From the NCBI GenBank assembly GCA_028023455.1, contig JAQFVV010012442.1:1258501-1322500 (forward strand): a stretch of 64,000 bases of DNA, in the 5' to 3' direction. The notes below the pieces were generated by a model. The model saw only the letters and a program-made list of their open reading frames with translations. It was not told the origin of the DNA and ran no database searches. The position numbers and the translations under genes were made by a program. This DNA is from Epiperipatus broadwayi. Lineage: Eukaryota; Onychophora; Udeonychophora; Euonychophora; Peripatidae. Shown piece after piece: positions 11,380-22,579 of this stretch (the first letter of the stretch is position 1; each line of letters begins with the position of its first letter).

Positions 11380-12545
11380 TCAATTTACTTTCACTCCTTT
11401 AGCTTTCCATTTTAATTCACAAAATACTTTTTGCAGTACTGTTGTAAAAGGTTTGGAGATTTTGAAACACACTGTCTTACACCCTTCCCATTGTTGACTT
11501 AATTGTTACTGGTACATTTTTATATATATTTTTGTAAAATATGACAATTTCCTGGATCAATACCTTGATGATCCAATGCTTTGATCACTGACGAAAAGCT
11601 TATAAAATCAAATGTCTTTTCATAATCTACAAATCCAAAGTGTAACAGCAAATCATGTGCATTTGTCCCTTCTATAACTTTTCTCAATACCTGGGTATGA
11701 TCTACTGTACTGAAACCACTTTTAAATCCAGATTGTTCTGTTGGTTGGTGAAAATTCAATGTTCTCTGTAAATGACTTGTAATTATCTTGGTAAAAATTT
11801 TGAATAAAACTGACAAAAGTCTGATAAGTCTGTAATTTCTAATATCTTCTCTATCACCTTTTTTAAATATTAGTATTAATACTGCATCCTCCCAATATCT
11901 GGTACATCTTTATCATTTAGACATTTGGTATATAACTTTGCTAAAAAAATGTATTTCTTCACCTGCTTCTTTTAATATATCAATTATAATTCCATCATTA
12001 CCTGGATCCTTTCCTTTCTTTATACATTTAATTGCATATCTCACTTCTTCATTTAAAATTCTGGGTGATTCAGAAGATGTAATAGATATAGAAGAAACTT
12101 GTTCTGTATTACTATATAATTCTTGATAAAAGCCTTTGACCCATTTTATGATGTCATCTCTCTTTTTAGTAATAATTCCATCTTTTTTATTGCATATATA
12201 AATATTCAACCAAATACCAAAATGTTGTTTTACACTCTTGAGAGTTTATTCTCTTCTACAGCTTTTGTTGCTCATTCAGATTTATAGTTTCTTATATCAT
12301 TTTCAACTCTTTTCCACAAAATTCAAGATATTCAATCCTTTTTAATGCATCATTTTTGTATATCTTCATATTCCTTTTTTTCTTCTGAAAATCTCTAGTC
12401 TCTTTAGAAATTTTATTAGACAATTGTTGCTTTCTTCTACCAGCTATCTTTGTTACAGTTTTTAAAAGTGTATCAGTTATTATCATATTAATTTCATTCA
12501 AATTTGAATCATGTTCAAAATTTACTATTACTTGAAACTGCATTA
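11380..12545 (-). pseudogene. RTE linker and reverse transcriptase domain, decayed
   Basis: Minus-strand pieces at 12543-12292, 12209-11913 and 11816-11520 follow one another in protein order. The middle piece has NEEVRYAIKCIKKGKDPGND, the conserved segment before RT motif 1 where RTE proteins read GKAPG-D. The third has EQSGFKSGFSTVDHTQVL and FVDYEKTFDF, the RTE-type motif A with its catalytic Asp. Motif B and the ADD of motif C fall in the shifted stretch at about 11480-11340 and are not cleanly readable. Confidence 0.82.
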
Positions 12546-12559
12546 TAAGTTCTAATTCA

Positions 12560-13335
12560 AATCCATTATAATGTTTCTGAAGATTAGGAATGTCAACTGT
12601 AAATATTGTTTTCCTTAATAAATTTTGACTTTCTAGTTTTGCATTAACATGTATCTTACATCTTAATAATCGAATACATTTCCTGTGTTAAATTTATTAA
12701 GAACATTACAATCTTCAACAATGCATTTTCTGTTAGTCAAAATATAATCCAATTCTGCTGTATCTTCATTTGGATGCTTCCATGTCCTTTTTCTTCTATC
12801 TTTTTTATCAAAAAAAGAATTTGTAATATAATGTTTTTATTTTTCTGCAAACTCCACAAGTCTATGTCAGTCTCATTTCTATTACCATAACCAAAATTAC
12901 CAACAGCACTTTCATCTTTCATTTGTTTACCAATTCTAGCATTAAAATATCCCATAACAATTTTAAAATGTTGTTTACTCTACTTCATCACTATGAAAAC
13001 TTGTTGGGGCAGAAACCTGAATTATCTTCATTTGGTATCTGCTATTAAGTTGTATAACTAATTTTACCTCCCTGTCTGATACACCATCTTTCTCCACAAT
13101 GTTGTTCTTCCACTTTTTATTTATAATGAATCTTACTCCCCTTTATTTCCAATATTTGTGTCTTTATAAATGATTACATGTCACTTTTTAAATCAATTGT
13201 CTCTTCGCGTTCTAACTTCACAAAGTCCAATTATTTCCCATTTAATATAAGACAGTTCTTTTTCTAATTCTTGCAATCTATCTTCACTTGAAAGTGATCT
13301 GCAATTATAAGTATCTAAATAAAAAGTCATCATCA
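12560..13335 (-). pseudogene. RTE AP endonuclease domain, decayed
   Basis: On the minus strand a frame opens near 13335 with TFYLDTYNCRSLSSEDRL, continuing to a GLCEVR block (the Glu of the AP endonuclease metal site), then IQVSAPTSFHSDE, then MGYFNARIGK (normally GDFNARIG) and FGYGNRNE at 12955-12880. This order is the standard N-terminal half of RTE proteins. The aspartate of the GDFN motif has become tyrosine in this copy, and several frameshifts are present, so nicking activity is not expected. Confidence 0.82.
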
Positions 13336-13443
13336 AATGACACCATGGGTCTGCAATCAGGGAATTATTAGCACCCTCTGCCTTTGGCCACTGACCAATG
13401 TCTTGGTTGGTGATTTTACCACCTCCTGGAAATAAGGGTCATG

Positions 13444-13700
13444 ATTTAACACAGTTAAAATAAAAATGATTATATTAATTGAGATAATTCCTACCTCAGA
13501 ATGAAAAAAAACAAGAAAGCATATGATAATATCAAATTTTTTCTCAATAAATCTGAACATTTTTATTATTTTTATTATTCATTTTCTTTTGTGTCTTTCC
13601 AAATTATTAAAATAGGTATTGTGGTAGTCAAAAATGATGATTATTGATTGTATCAACATTATATTATTTGTTATTTTATTGTCATTATATTTAACCCCGG
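13444..13700 (+). repeat. Long repeat unit, part A, copy 2 (right piece)
   Basis: Resumes the match after the RTE insertion: attatattaattgaga, aagaaagcatatgataat and ctcaataaatct follow in the same order as in copies 1 and 3. Confidence 0.75.
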
Positions 13701-14489
13701 TTTGCTTTTTATGAATTATTTTGTATTTTGACCAATTTTCCCCTTTGAATTGTTTCGTAAGTATTATATGTTAAATTTTGGATATTACCATATATTTTAT
13801 TATATAAAAAATTTGTTAAATAATGTTAGATGGTGAAAAATTCAAAATTTGTGCTCTTACAGTAGACATAGCAACACCCTGACATGTGCAAACATTGCTT
13901 GTTGTCAAGGCTGTGCACATGTTTATTTGTGAATTTATTATGCTTTTAGATATTTTTTACAATAATTTACTCTATATTTATTAAATATCAAGAAATATAA
14001 ATTATTAATAACTTATTTTGATTTGAAATAGTTTATTTTCAAAAATATATCATTATTTTAGCAGTGAATGTAAATATTGCCTGAAGCAATTTACAAGATT
14101 AGCTTCTATGTAAGGAATCTACTTATACTTACAAGTATGAAAATATCACAATTTTGCAATAAACATTCAAATATTTTAAATTTTTAAAGCATAATTTGTT
14201 AGATATAAGAGAAATAAATAAATATCCATTTGGCTGTTTAAAAATAAGAAATAACAAATTTTTCATTGATTTTGTAAATGGAAAATAATTCTTCTAGAAA
14301 TGATGATGTCTAAATTCTTTTTTTTTATTGCAATATCATTTTTTTAATAGTTACCAAATCAAAATGTGAACATTTTAAATTTATTTCAATAGTGAACAAA
14401 AATATCTCTCAAATGAAGTCAGGTTTATTATTTTTTGATAAGTAGGAATCATTTAATCATATATTTTATGTTAATTTATGAGACAAAAA
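13701..14489. other. AT-rich interval between parts A and B of copy 2
   Basis: No gene seen. A patch at 13860-13930 contains an imperfect inverted pair, acatgtgcaaaca and tgtgcacatgt, around tgcttgttgtcaagg. Confidence 0.5.
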
Positions 14490-17010
14490 AAACATCAGAA
14501 AATAGATTCTAATCATGAGAAATGGTTGGAGATGTAATGATAACTTCACAAATAACTAGAGGTATTAGGAGGCCATGCATATTAACCTATTCTTATCAGA
14601 GTTTCTATTAGACTATTGAAGATTGCTATAATAATTATATATTGGTCCATATTAGTGCATTATTTATCAATTCTAAATTACTAGCAGACATGATTTATGT
14701 TAGTTGTAAAGTTATTTACAAATCTGTGGATGGGAGGATCATAACCATCATCAGCATCATTATATTAATTAACTTAGGGATAAATAGACTAAATGTCTGT
14801 ACAATTGTTGTTTTTTCTCTTGTTTGTTTGTTGTTTGTGAGCTAACCTAGGATTTATTACCATGTGGTGAATCATAAAGACCACTTATGGTTGGTTATTA
14901 ATTAGTATTTATTTTATATACATCAGTCCTTTTGTCAGAGGCTATTCCAGTATAAAAATTTATTTATTTTCTCACCCATTTCACTAGATTACTTATACCA
15001 GTGGGGAGCTATTTTACACCCTAATCTGGTATAAAAATTTGGCAGCCCAACTGTAGTAAGATGATGATCATGTTCTCATTACCATCACTAAAAATTGCAC
15101 TCAGTTTGATCCGAACTTAACTGAAAAAATAAAAGTATTTTCCTGCACAATTGTGAGATGATGATGATGATTTTTCCATCACCCCAGTTTCAGCCTCCAT
15201 ACTGTTGTAAATAAAACAACCAACTAAGGGCCCATTATATACCATATACTTGAGATTAGAATAGATATAGTAAAGAAAATGGGTAGGCAAATATTCATCA
15301 TGGAAACCAAAAGCAGTGATAAAAGAATTGGTGTTTAAAACTGAGGGCTTGTTAGGCATCATTTACTGAGAGTGGAGTGATCATAGTAAAAGACAGAAAA
15401 GTGAAAAAAAATAGATATGAGAGAGAAAAAATATTTTATGATGTTGGCTTATTTTGGTCTTGTATTATTGTTTAGACTTTTTATATAGCAGTATTTACTA
15501 TTATTTTTGCCTAAAATTAAAGAAACAACCACTGTCTTGCAAGGATTGCTGGGAAATAACTACAGACATGAAACAGTTTAGTACCTCAGTCCTATAACAT
15601 CATACAAATCACAGCTTATGTCAATCTTTAAACCAGTAATAAATTTCTTCTTCAGTTAAATGTTTTTATTAATAAAGTATTACTGTGAAATATGTGACAT
15701 GAGTATTAATGATTATAAATTACAAAATAGTAATTTTCATGTATAATTAAATGTTTCATGTTATATAATATTAATTAAGTTGAAAATTCAATTGGATATT
15801 TGATTCTTTGAATTTGTTTAACTATACATTCAAAGTTGAATATGGATGGATGATATTGTCATTGCCTTGAGGATATAATATTTTTATGCAAATTTATGGT
15901 ATATTCTATCTTAGTCATTGCTCCAACCCATTTTCTCATTTCTTATTGTTTATCATGATTCAGTTAAGATAGTCCTGCCATGATCCCAGCTTTTAAATTT
16001 CCAAGAAAGGGAACATGGCATAGTTCTCTATATTTCCAACCCTAGGGGTCAAAAAAGCAGCACTTTGTAAAGATTTTGCATTATCTTTATCAAGGGTTGT
16101 GGTAGGCTACAGTTTCTAAGTAGAGGTATATCTCTTGATTTTTATGATGCCTTGTGTACTTACTTTCAGTCCTGTGGCTGGATTTTTTATTTATTTTAAA
16201 AATTGCAGATCAATATTGATTCTGTTGGCTGTCAATGATTGTGATATCTCTAGGAGAATTTGAGGTATGAACATTGTATTGATTATAGATGTATATTATG
16301 TAAAATATTGTTAGATGAGTCATCATATAATGGGTGTAAAATCTAAATATGTAAGAGGCAAGAGGCTATGGGTGTAAGTAAAAATGTAAGAGATATGTTC
16401 TTGGAGAAGGGGTTAGATGTGTGGTTTTTTGCTGATCACAGTCTTGAAAGTAGAATAACCAAGTAAACTCTAAGAAAAGCAGACATTATTAATTTAAATC
16501 GATAAGAGGAAAGCATTTATTCTTGTAAAATCAGAGTAATATATATTCTGATAAAGAAAAAGGATCAGTGGGGTTGAAAGGTAGAAAATAAAACATGTTT
16601 CAAACCATGTTAGGCCAAATCAAATAACTAAGTAAAAATGAATAAAAGATTATATTGTCAATCTAATAAATTGTAGAGTTAATATATAAAACTAAATAAG
16701 GAATGGAGTAAAAGATTTGAAGAGGAAACTAATAAAATTGAGAGTCAATCTAGTAAAATTAACAATTATTCTAAAAATATATGAATAAATGGAAATTCAG
16801 TAACAAGGGCTGAATGATAAGTCAAAGGCAGTTTGAGCAATTTAGAACGAAATCGGATGATAAATTTATAATCTTAAATGACCAATTAAGAAATTTTGGA
16901 GAGGTTTTGAAAAGTAAGATTCAAGAACTTGATGATAGGTTTGATACCCATTTGATGAAACTAAAAAGTAAAAAAGTATCAAGAAAAATGAAATAGTATG
17001 TTCCCAGAAA
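14490..17010 (+). repeat. Long repeat unit, part B, copy 2
   Basis: Collinear with 4810-7350 with no large insertion. It extends about 200 bp further than copy 1 through the gag-like frame, so copy 1 is truncated at its right end. Identity is visibly moderate, with frequent substitutions and short indels, so the duplication is old. Confidence 0.8.
16594..17000 (+). pseudogene. Gag-like coiled-coil ORF fragment, copy 2
   Basis: Matches the frame at 7023-7286 but is interrupted by stops in its first part. The end part is open (16814-16996, 60 codons) and reads as a K, E, D, L-rich helix with QLRNFGEVLKSKIQELDDRF. Downstream, to about 17470, the sequence stays purine-rich and lysine-coding, as in gag tails, but no zinc knuckle was found. 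The gag assignment is inference. Confidence 0.4.
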
Positions 17011-18117
17011 TAGGGGTTAAGATAGAATGTATACAAGAAAAATATTTAATGGTGAAAGAGACATGAGATGAAGGGGAACAGATGAATTACTAATTTAAAG
17101 AAATTGTAAAAGTGCTAATGAATGCCCTCAAGATAGTGGTTGCAGATATGAAAAAACAGATAAAGAGTAGAATATAAAGAGATAAATAAAGACAGGGTAT
17201 GGAAGATTATGAAATGAAAAATCTACAAAAGGAGATAGAAGACAAATGGGTTGTAAGAGACCAAGTGACTTAGTTTAAGTAGATATATAGAAAAGATAAA
17301 CCAAAGCCTCAAAAAAATAGATCCCAGTAGAAAAGATCACAAGTATCTTAGTGTAAGCTTATCCAGTCACAAGATGGTTATAGTAGAAAAAGTAAAAAAT
17401 ACATAAAGAATCAGAAACCACATTTAGATAGCAAGATGATAGTCCTGATAGAAAATAGACTCACTGAAGCCCCCTATTAATTATGGATAGTAAGAAAGAA
17501 ATAGAATTATCTAAAAATATATTCAAGTGAAAATATTATGAGTGGAATTCTTTGCAGTTCTAAAACAAGAAAATGGTCACAGAAATGTGAAGGGAAAGAT
17601 TATAAAAGAGTATTCTCTATATTTTTTTGGACTCTTATTTATAAAAGTTTTGAAGCTATTATGAATTATAAAAAAGGAAGGGAAAAAGGAAAGAAGAAGC
17701 AAAAAAATATATATTTGTTTTTTCTTGTGGGAGGGGGAAAATTGTAGAGTATTGAGTTCAAATGCTGTTACAAATGCAACTTCAATTCGATATCTTTTAT
17801 TACATTTTCTTTTACCATATACTATTAGAACAATGAAAATAATTCACTTATTATATTTTCATCAAAAAGGAAAAAAATAGCTATCCTGTTCAATTCCAAC
17901 TCTGATAAAATTCCTTAGATCATTAACTACAAATACTCCAGAAAGAAGTGGGAACTTTATTTCTCACAAATGCTAGTTTGATATATTCATTATCTATAAA
18001 GTGTCTAAGATTATAAAGGAAATAGATAAATAAACTAAAGATGGAATATGGTTATAAAAATTTTAAACATACAAAAAGAAATAGAAAAGATTGCTGAGAA
18101 GTTTGGTATTAAAGATG

Positions 18118-18151
<34 letters not shown>

Positions 18152-18155
18152 CAGA
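17011..18155. other. Purine-rich DNA, possible gag tail, then AT-rich
   Basis: 17011-17470 is A/G-rich and may continue the gag-like region. An ORF of 69 codons at 17538-17747 ends in a lysine-rich run and resembles nothing I know. No other feature is seen. Confidence 0.4.
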
Positions 18156-18173
18156 TAAACTGATAAAGTATTC

Positions 18174-18211
<38 letters not shown>

Positions 18212-18229
18212 GAATACTTTATCAGTTTA
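18156..18229. repeat. Perfect 21-bp hairpin with (TA)n loop
   Basis: Arms taaactgataaagtattcata (18156-18176) and the exact reverse complement (18209-18229) enclose about 32 bp of TA. A further TA tract with short gataa/ttatc arms lies just to the left (18117-18152). Confidence 0.93.
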
Positions 18230-18719
18230 CTGTAAAATGAAATTTTAATAAGAAATATAAAAGTGTCTATTGTTCCAGTTTTACATTTCCAATATATTCA
18301 TAATTATCACTTCATTCAGTGTTTTTATGCATTGGAACTTATTTATATCTCAGAGTTCTAGTTTTAATCATATATAAATAGTTATCTGTAGCTGCAAACT
18401 CCATACACAATTTTTTTTGTAAATCCACTTATTACCTTTTTTATTTTTTTTTATCCTGATAAATTATAATTTTGTCAAAGCTTAATAGTATTAATACTTT
18501 TCATTATTAATTCTATCTATGACTTTTATTTTTGATAGTATTCATAATCTTTAATATTTATTTATTTAATTTGCTTTCATCGATTTTCTATTAATTCAAT
18601 ATATTATTTTCTGTCTTTGTTTTTATTCGTTGTGGCTATTTTATGTATGTATGTATAAGTGTACATGTGTATATGCAAGTAGGAAGTTAAACATTGACAT
18701 AAAAATCAAAAGGTTTTAA
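18230..18719. other. AT-rich DNA, nothing recognised
   Basis: No coding or repeat signal beyond short T runs and a tatgtatgtatg stretch near 18643. Confidence 0.55.
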
Positions 18720-20040
18720 CAATTTCTTAATTTCTTTGTAAAAAGCTTTTGTTTTGCTTTTTTTTACCAATATGATTTTTTTTATGTAAAAAGAGAAAGA
18801 AAGAATAGTTCAAATTCAAAGATAAAGATAACTTCAAAGTTAAAATCAATTTTGAAGATAACTCCAAGACAGAGAAATCAAAATCCATTAATAAGCAGTT
18901 TACAGTTAAAAAATAAATCGGTAATTATTATAGATCAACAGAGAATATGTTTTAAGAAAACATCAAGTACCACAAAATTATTGTTCAGATTTATACCTAA
19001 AGATGTTCTACAAATAACAGGTGGTATCCACAGTTGTAGATATTCAAATAGATAAGAGTGCTATGATGACACCAAATCTGGTTCATATATATTTGAGGCA
19101 AAAAAAAAAGGTTGGATTAAGTATTAAGAATTAATGTTTATTGCTTCTTAGTTAATAAACTTGTAACCAACTTATCAGGGAAATTTTTTTAGTATAGGAA
19201 ATTTTTAAAAAAAATGCAGAGTTAATATCTTGATATAGTTTTCAGAATGGTGGCTGTCAGTCATCCAGGAATTCCTGAACATCTGAAAGTTTAAATACAG
19301 AATGAAACCAAGAAGTACTTCTGGTTGAATATAAGAGAGCAAGAAATGAATACATCTCTACTATTTCTTTATATCTCCTGTTGATAGACTAAAATAAAAA
19401 TCTAAAATTGCATCAGAGAGAATAGAATCCAAGCAGTGTATGAAAGACAAAAAACATTTATTCATTGTCATACCTACAAACACAACAGAAAAAAAAAGTC
19501 ATGACACCATGCAATACTGAAGCAAATTATCTTTAAAAAATGGGAATTATATACTAATCAGTGCTGTCCAAGACCCATGTCATCATCATCATCATCACTG
19601 GAAAAAATTACAAGCCTGAGCTAGAAAAAAATTTTCAGTTAAAATGCTGTGACCTATATCTAATAACAAACAGTACTATGTGGCCAAATCCACATTATTA
19701 ATAATGAATAAACCCAGCGGAAAAAAGAATCATTACATTAATTGAGAAAGTTGCAACATCAGAGAAAAAATAACAAGAAATCATATTGTAATATCATTTT
19801 TTTCTAAATAAATCTAAACAGTTTTTTATTATAATTATTCATTCTTTTTTCTCTTTCTCGAAAAGGTTAAAATATGCATCAATTACTAAAAATGTTTTTT
19901 TTTTCAATATTGATGACTATTCACTATATTAATATTATATTATTATTTTTTGTTTTTTTTTATATAATTATGTTTTTTTAATGTGTTGCTTTTTTATTTA
20001 TTAATTTTTTTAGCATAAAAAAGTATTTTTATATTATATG
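18720..20040 (+). repeat. Long repeat unit, part A, copy 3
   Basis: Begins with the same aatttctttgtaaaaag phrase as copy 1 (near 1003) and keeps the same order of landmarks down to taaatctaaacag near 19805. No part B follows. The match fades before the LINE at 20331. Confidence 0.75.
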
Positions 20041-20330
20041 AAGTGCTATATATAGAGCTCACAAATAAGTTATTAATAAGCTTTGCAGAATATTACCAGC
20101 TCCAGATGGATTTTACTACTGGTGTCCTCAGTGAGGTGCTAGAATATTTAAGTATTAGATTAAAAATGCCAGGACAAATTGAGCACTTTTTCTAATTGAT
20201 AACTATTAACTAGAAAATCTGAAATTTTCAGACATCCATATGTTTTCCAATCCAGCTATCTAACTTAAATAGTCATATGGGACTGAACTAAGGTTAGATA
20301 CATCATATATTAATAGATTTATCAATAAAA
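20041..20330. other. Intervening DNA with a hairpin-element core
   Basis: 20217-20265 resembles parts of 60385-60440 and 41625-41690: all share a ttt(t/c)agacat phrase, then ttttc or cttcaaa, then an agctatctaactt-type block. This suggests a fragment of the same element family. Confidence 0.4.
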
Positions 20331-20339
20331 AATTGCCAA

Positions 20340-20903
20340 AGCCTTCATAGCAAAAAATAAAATCCACAAAAAATCAAAGCAGATGTCACATGACATAACT
20401 TTACAAGCTTGTGTTACAATATATCTCTACAACAATGAATTGCTCATTCAGCAGCTAATTCAAAAGATCAATATCATGCTTGCCTCAACCCCTTACCCTG
20501 CTATTTCCCTGGGAGACTTTAATACTTCCTACCAGAAATGTACTACCAAGCCTTAATAGCAAAAAATAAAATCCACAAAAAATCAAAGCAGATGTCACAT
20601 GACATAACTTTACAAGCTTGTCTTACAATATACCTCTACAAAAATAAATTGCTCATTCAGCAGATAATTCCAAAAATCAATATCATGCTTGCCTCAACCC
20701 CTTACCCTATTATTTCCCTGGGAGACTTTAATACCTCCTACCAGGAATGTACTGCAAAATATAATCATCACCTTATTATGAGGTCCATGATTGGGGAGGG
20801 TTTCTTCCCCCCAAATGCCTTTTCCTTTTATACAAGGAGGCATGCCTCTCTGATTGACCTCATTTACTACATACCAGATCTACATTTCCAAATTGATTCC
20901 TAA
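20340..20903 (+). pseudogene. LINE AP endonuclease domain fragment
   Basis: A 121-codon open frame (20538-20903) contains YPIISLGDFNTSY, with the GDFN motif of AP endonucleases, and RRHASLIDLIYYIPDL, matching the C-terminal H-x-SxxD-type block whose His and Asp are catalytic. Both active-site blocks are readable. The N-terminal half of the domain, with its Glu, is not found. The region is partly duplicated in tandem, so the GDFN-coding stretch appears twice: once at about 20512-20523 and again at about 20722-20733. Confidence 0.78.
20341..20758 (+). repeat. 209-bp tandem duplication within LINE endonuclease region
   Basis: The unit starting gcctt(c/a)atagcaaaaaat at 20341 recurs at 20550 with only scattered substitutions and runs through ccctgggagactttaatac in both units. 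209 is not a multiple of three, so the duplication shifts the reading frame. Confidence 0.93.
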
Positions 20904-21046
20904 CTCCAACATATAGCCTTCTCAGATCACTTGGTCTTATCTCTTAAACTATCTCTAAACTTTATCTCATACACAATTCTAAGACTGAACCCAATCACCA
21001 GAATCCTTACTCAAGTCCTCAACTCCTGAAACTACCTCTCTGAGGC

Positions 21047-21120
<74 letters not shown>
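21047..21120. repeat. (TA)n microsatellite followed by T run
   Basis: About 66 bp of uninterrupted TA (21055-21120) abutting ten T, inside the decayed LINE. Confidence 0.95.
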
Positions 21121-21129
<9 letters not shown>

Positions 21130-21639
21130 TTATCACAAGATTCAAATTCTTTTGCTGTCACTAGTGGATGACTGATATTTTTCCATTCAAATTTTAATGT
21201 CCCTAATCTCAAACTATACTTCTCATAATAAAGGCCCATCATCATTTCTAATGAAATTCAAATCACTCAATACCCCCTCAAAAATCTTCCCCTTAATGTA
21301 ATCCCTATAGAATCCATCATAAATCTGAAAATTCCAATATAAGAGCTAACAGTTGATATTAGCAGAATATCTTTTTTACCAAAAAATTAAAAATATTTTT
21401 GAGTCATCTCCACAATTGGTCCAGGGGATAAATTAAGTGGCCCTTTGGCCATAGAAACAAGAAATCCATGCCATTATCAATTATTGTGGGATGTAAGCTT
21501 TATTCAGGATTAAATGTGCTGAAGATGTTTTTATACTTCAGAGAAAATTTCTCTGCCGTCATACCTGATTCTAGACAACCTTCAACAATGAATCCATCAA
21601 CTAGAGACCATGATTTAGAGATGAATATATTCTGTCCAA

Positions 21640-22300
21640 ATTAACCTCAATGCCTGAAATAACCCATCCAGGGCTTTATGCAATCCCCTGATACATTTTC
21701 TTATATTTATCCAAATTTTTTATACCAATCATATATAATCTTAATTATCTTTCTTCTAACATCTGAGACATCACAGGAATCTAACTCATAATAATGGTCC
21801 CATTTCTCAAGTGTAATTTAATTTCATCTCTGTTGGAGAATCTGTTGCCCCTTTCTATGACCTCTCTATTGGTCAAGGTTATTGGGTCACAAAGACAAAA
21901 TGATCAAAATACCCCCCCTATATTTCACAATACCAATTTGTGAAAAAAAACAATTCAACTGCAGATGCTGTAAATCTACTTAAAATTATTATTGATTATA
22001 TCAACTTCTCCAGGCAATCTCGGTTGGTGATAGTTCAGCTTGACATCTATGATGCCTCTGATTTTATATAAGTCAATACCCTTTTAATCTTGCTTCACAT
22101 GCATAATATTTCCTTGAGAATCATTAATATTATTAAGAACCTCCTGTACAATTCGGAAGAGTGCATCTCACTAAATAGGAAGCTTTCTTTGCCATTATCC
22201 ACCACCTCCTCCATAAAGAGTTCTCCTATTCAGTGCCATGTTTTTCATCACCTACCTCAATCCATTGTTTTTTAAAATCGAGAGATGTCTTCCTGGTATT
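21640..22300 (+). pseudogene. LINE reverse transcriptase domain, heavily decayed
   Basis: Recognisable pieces are an HPGLYAIP block (compare GPDGIP before RT motif 1) near 21670, IIMVPFLK near 21795, and QLDIYDASDFI near 22040, a degenerate motif A in which the first catalytic Asp is still in place. A following NISLRIINIIKNLLYN helix spans 22100-22150. Motif B can only be guessed near 22200-22240. Stops are frequent. Confidence 0.68.
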
Positions 22301-22579
22301 CTTATACCAGCCTTAAATACATAAATTCACCATATCTCCTATATAGAGAATTTGGCTGTTTTTCTGCCATCAAAAAAACTAATTCCCAGCCAACTATCTG
22401 TGTTTAATGAGTCCTCTGATTGATCCAGTCTCCAGTTTAAAATTGGCAAGTCAGCTGTGTGACCTTTATATTTGGGTGAGAACATTCCTGTTCCATTTGC
22501 AGCAAAGCCTCCAAATTTCATAGGCTTCCTGAATCCACTTTGCCCATTAGGAGATCTATCCAAAAGAAGTTACTTCAAT

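Larger units (their letters stand above)
10592..13443 (-). mobile_element. RTE-clade LINE, copy 1, near full length but decayed
   Basis: A minus-strand element of about 2.85 kb. Its order on the minus strand is a short 5' UTR (13340-13443), an AP endonuclease domain, a linker, an RTE-type reverse transcriptase, and a 3' tail of GAT-type repeats at 10594-10612. Its 5' UTR aligns with that of RTE copy 2 (26222-26340). Flanking sequences cagttcaaa (10583-10591) and cagttaaaa (13452-13460) differ by one base and fit a target-site duplication. The insertion splits part A of the long repeat exactly where copies 1 and 3 are continuous. The ORF carries many stops and shifts. Confidence 0.88.
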
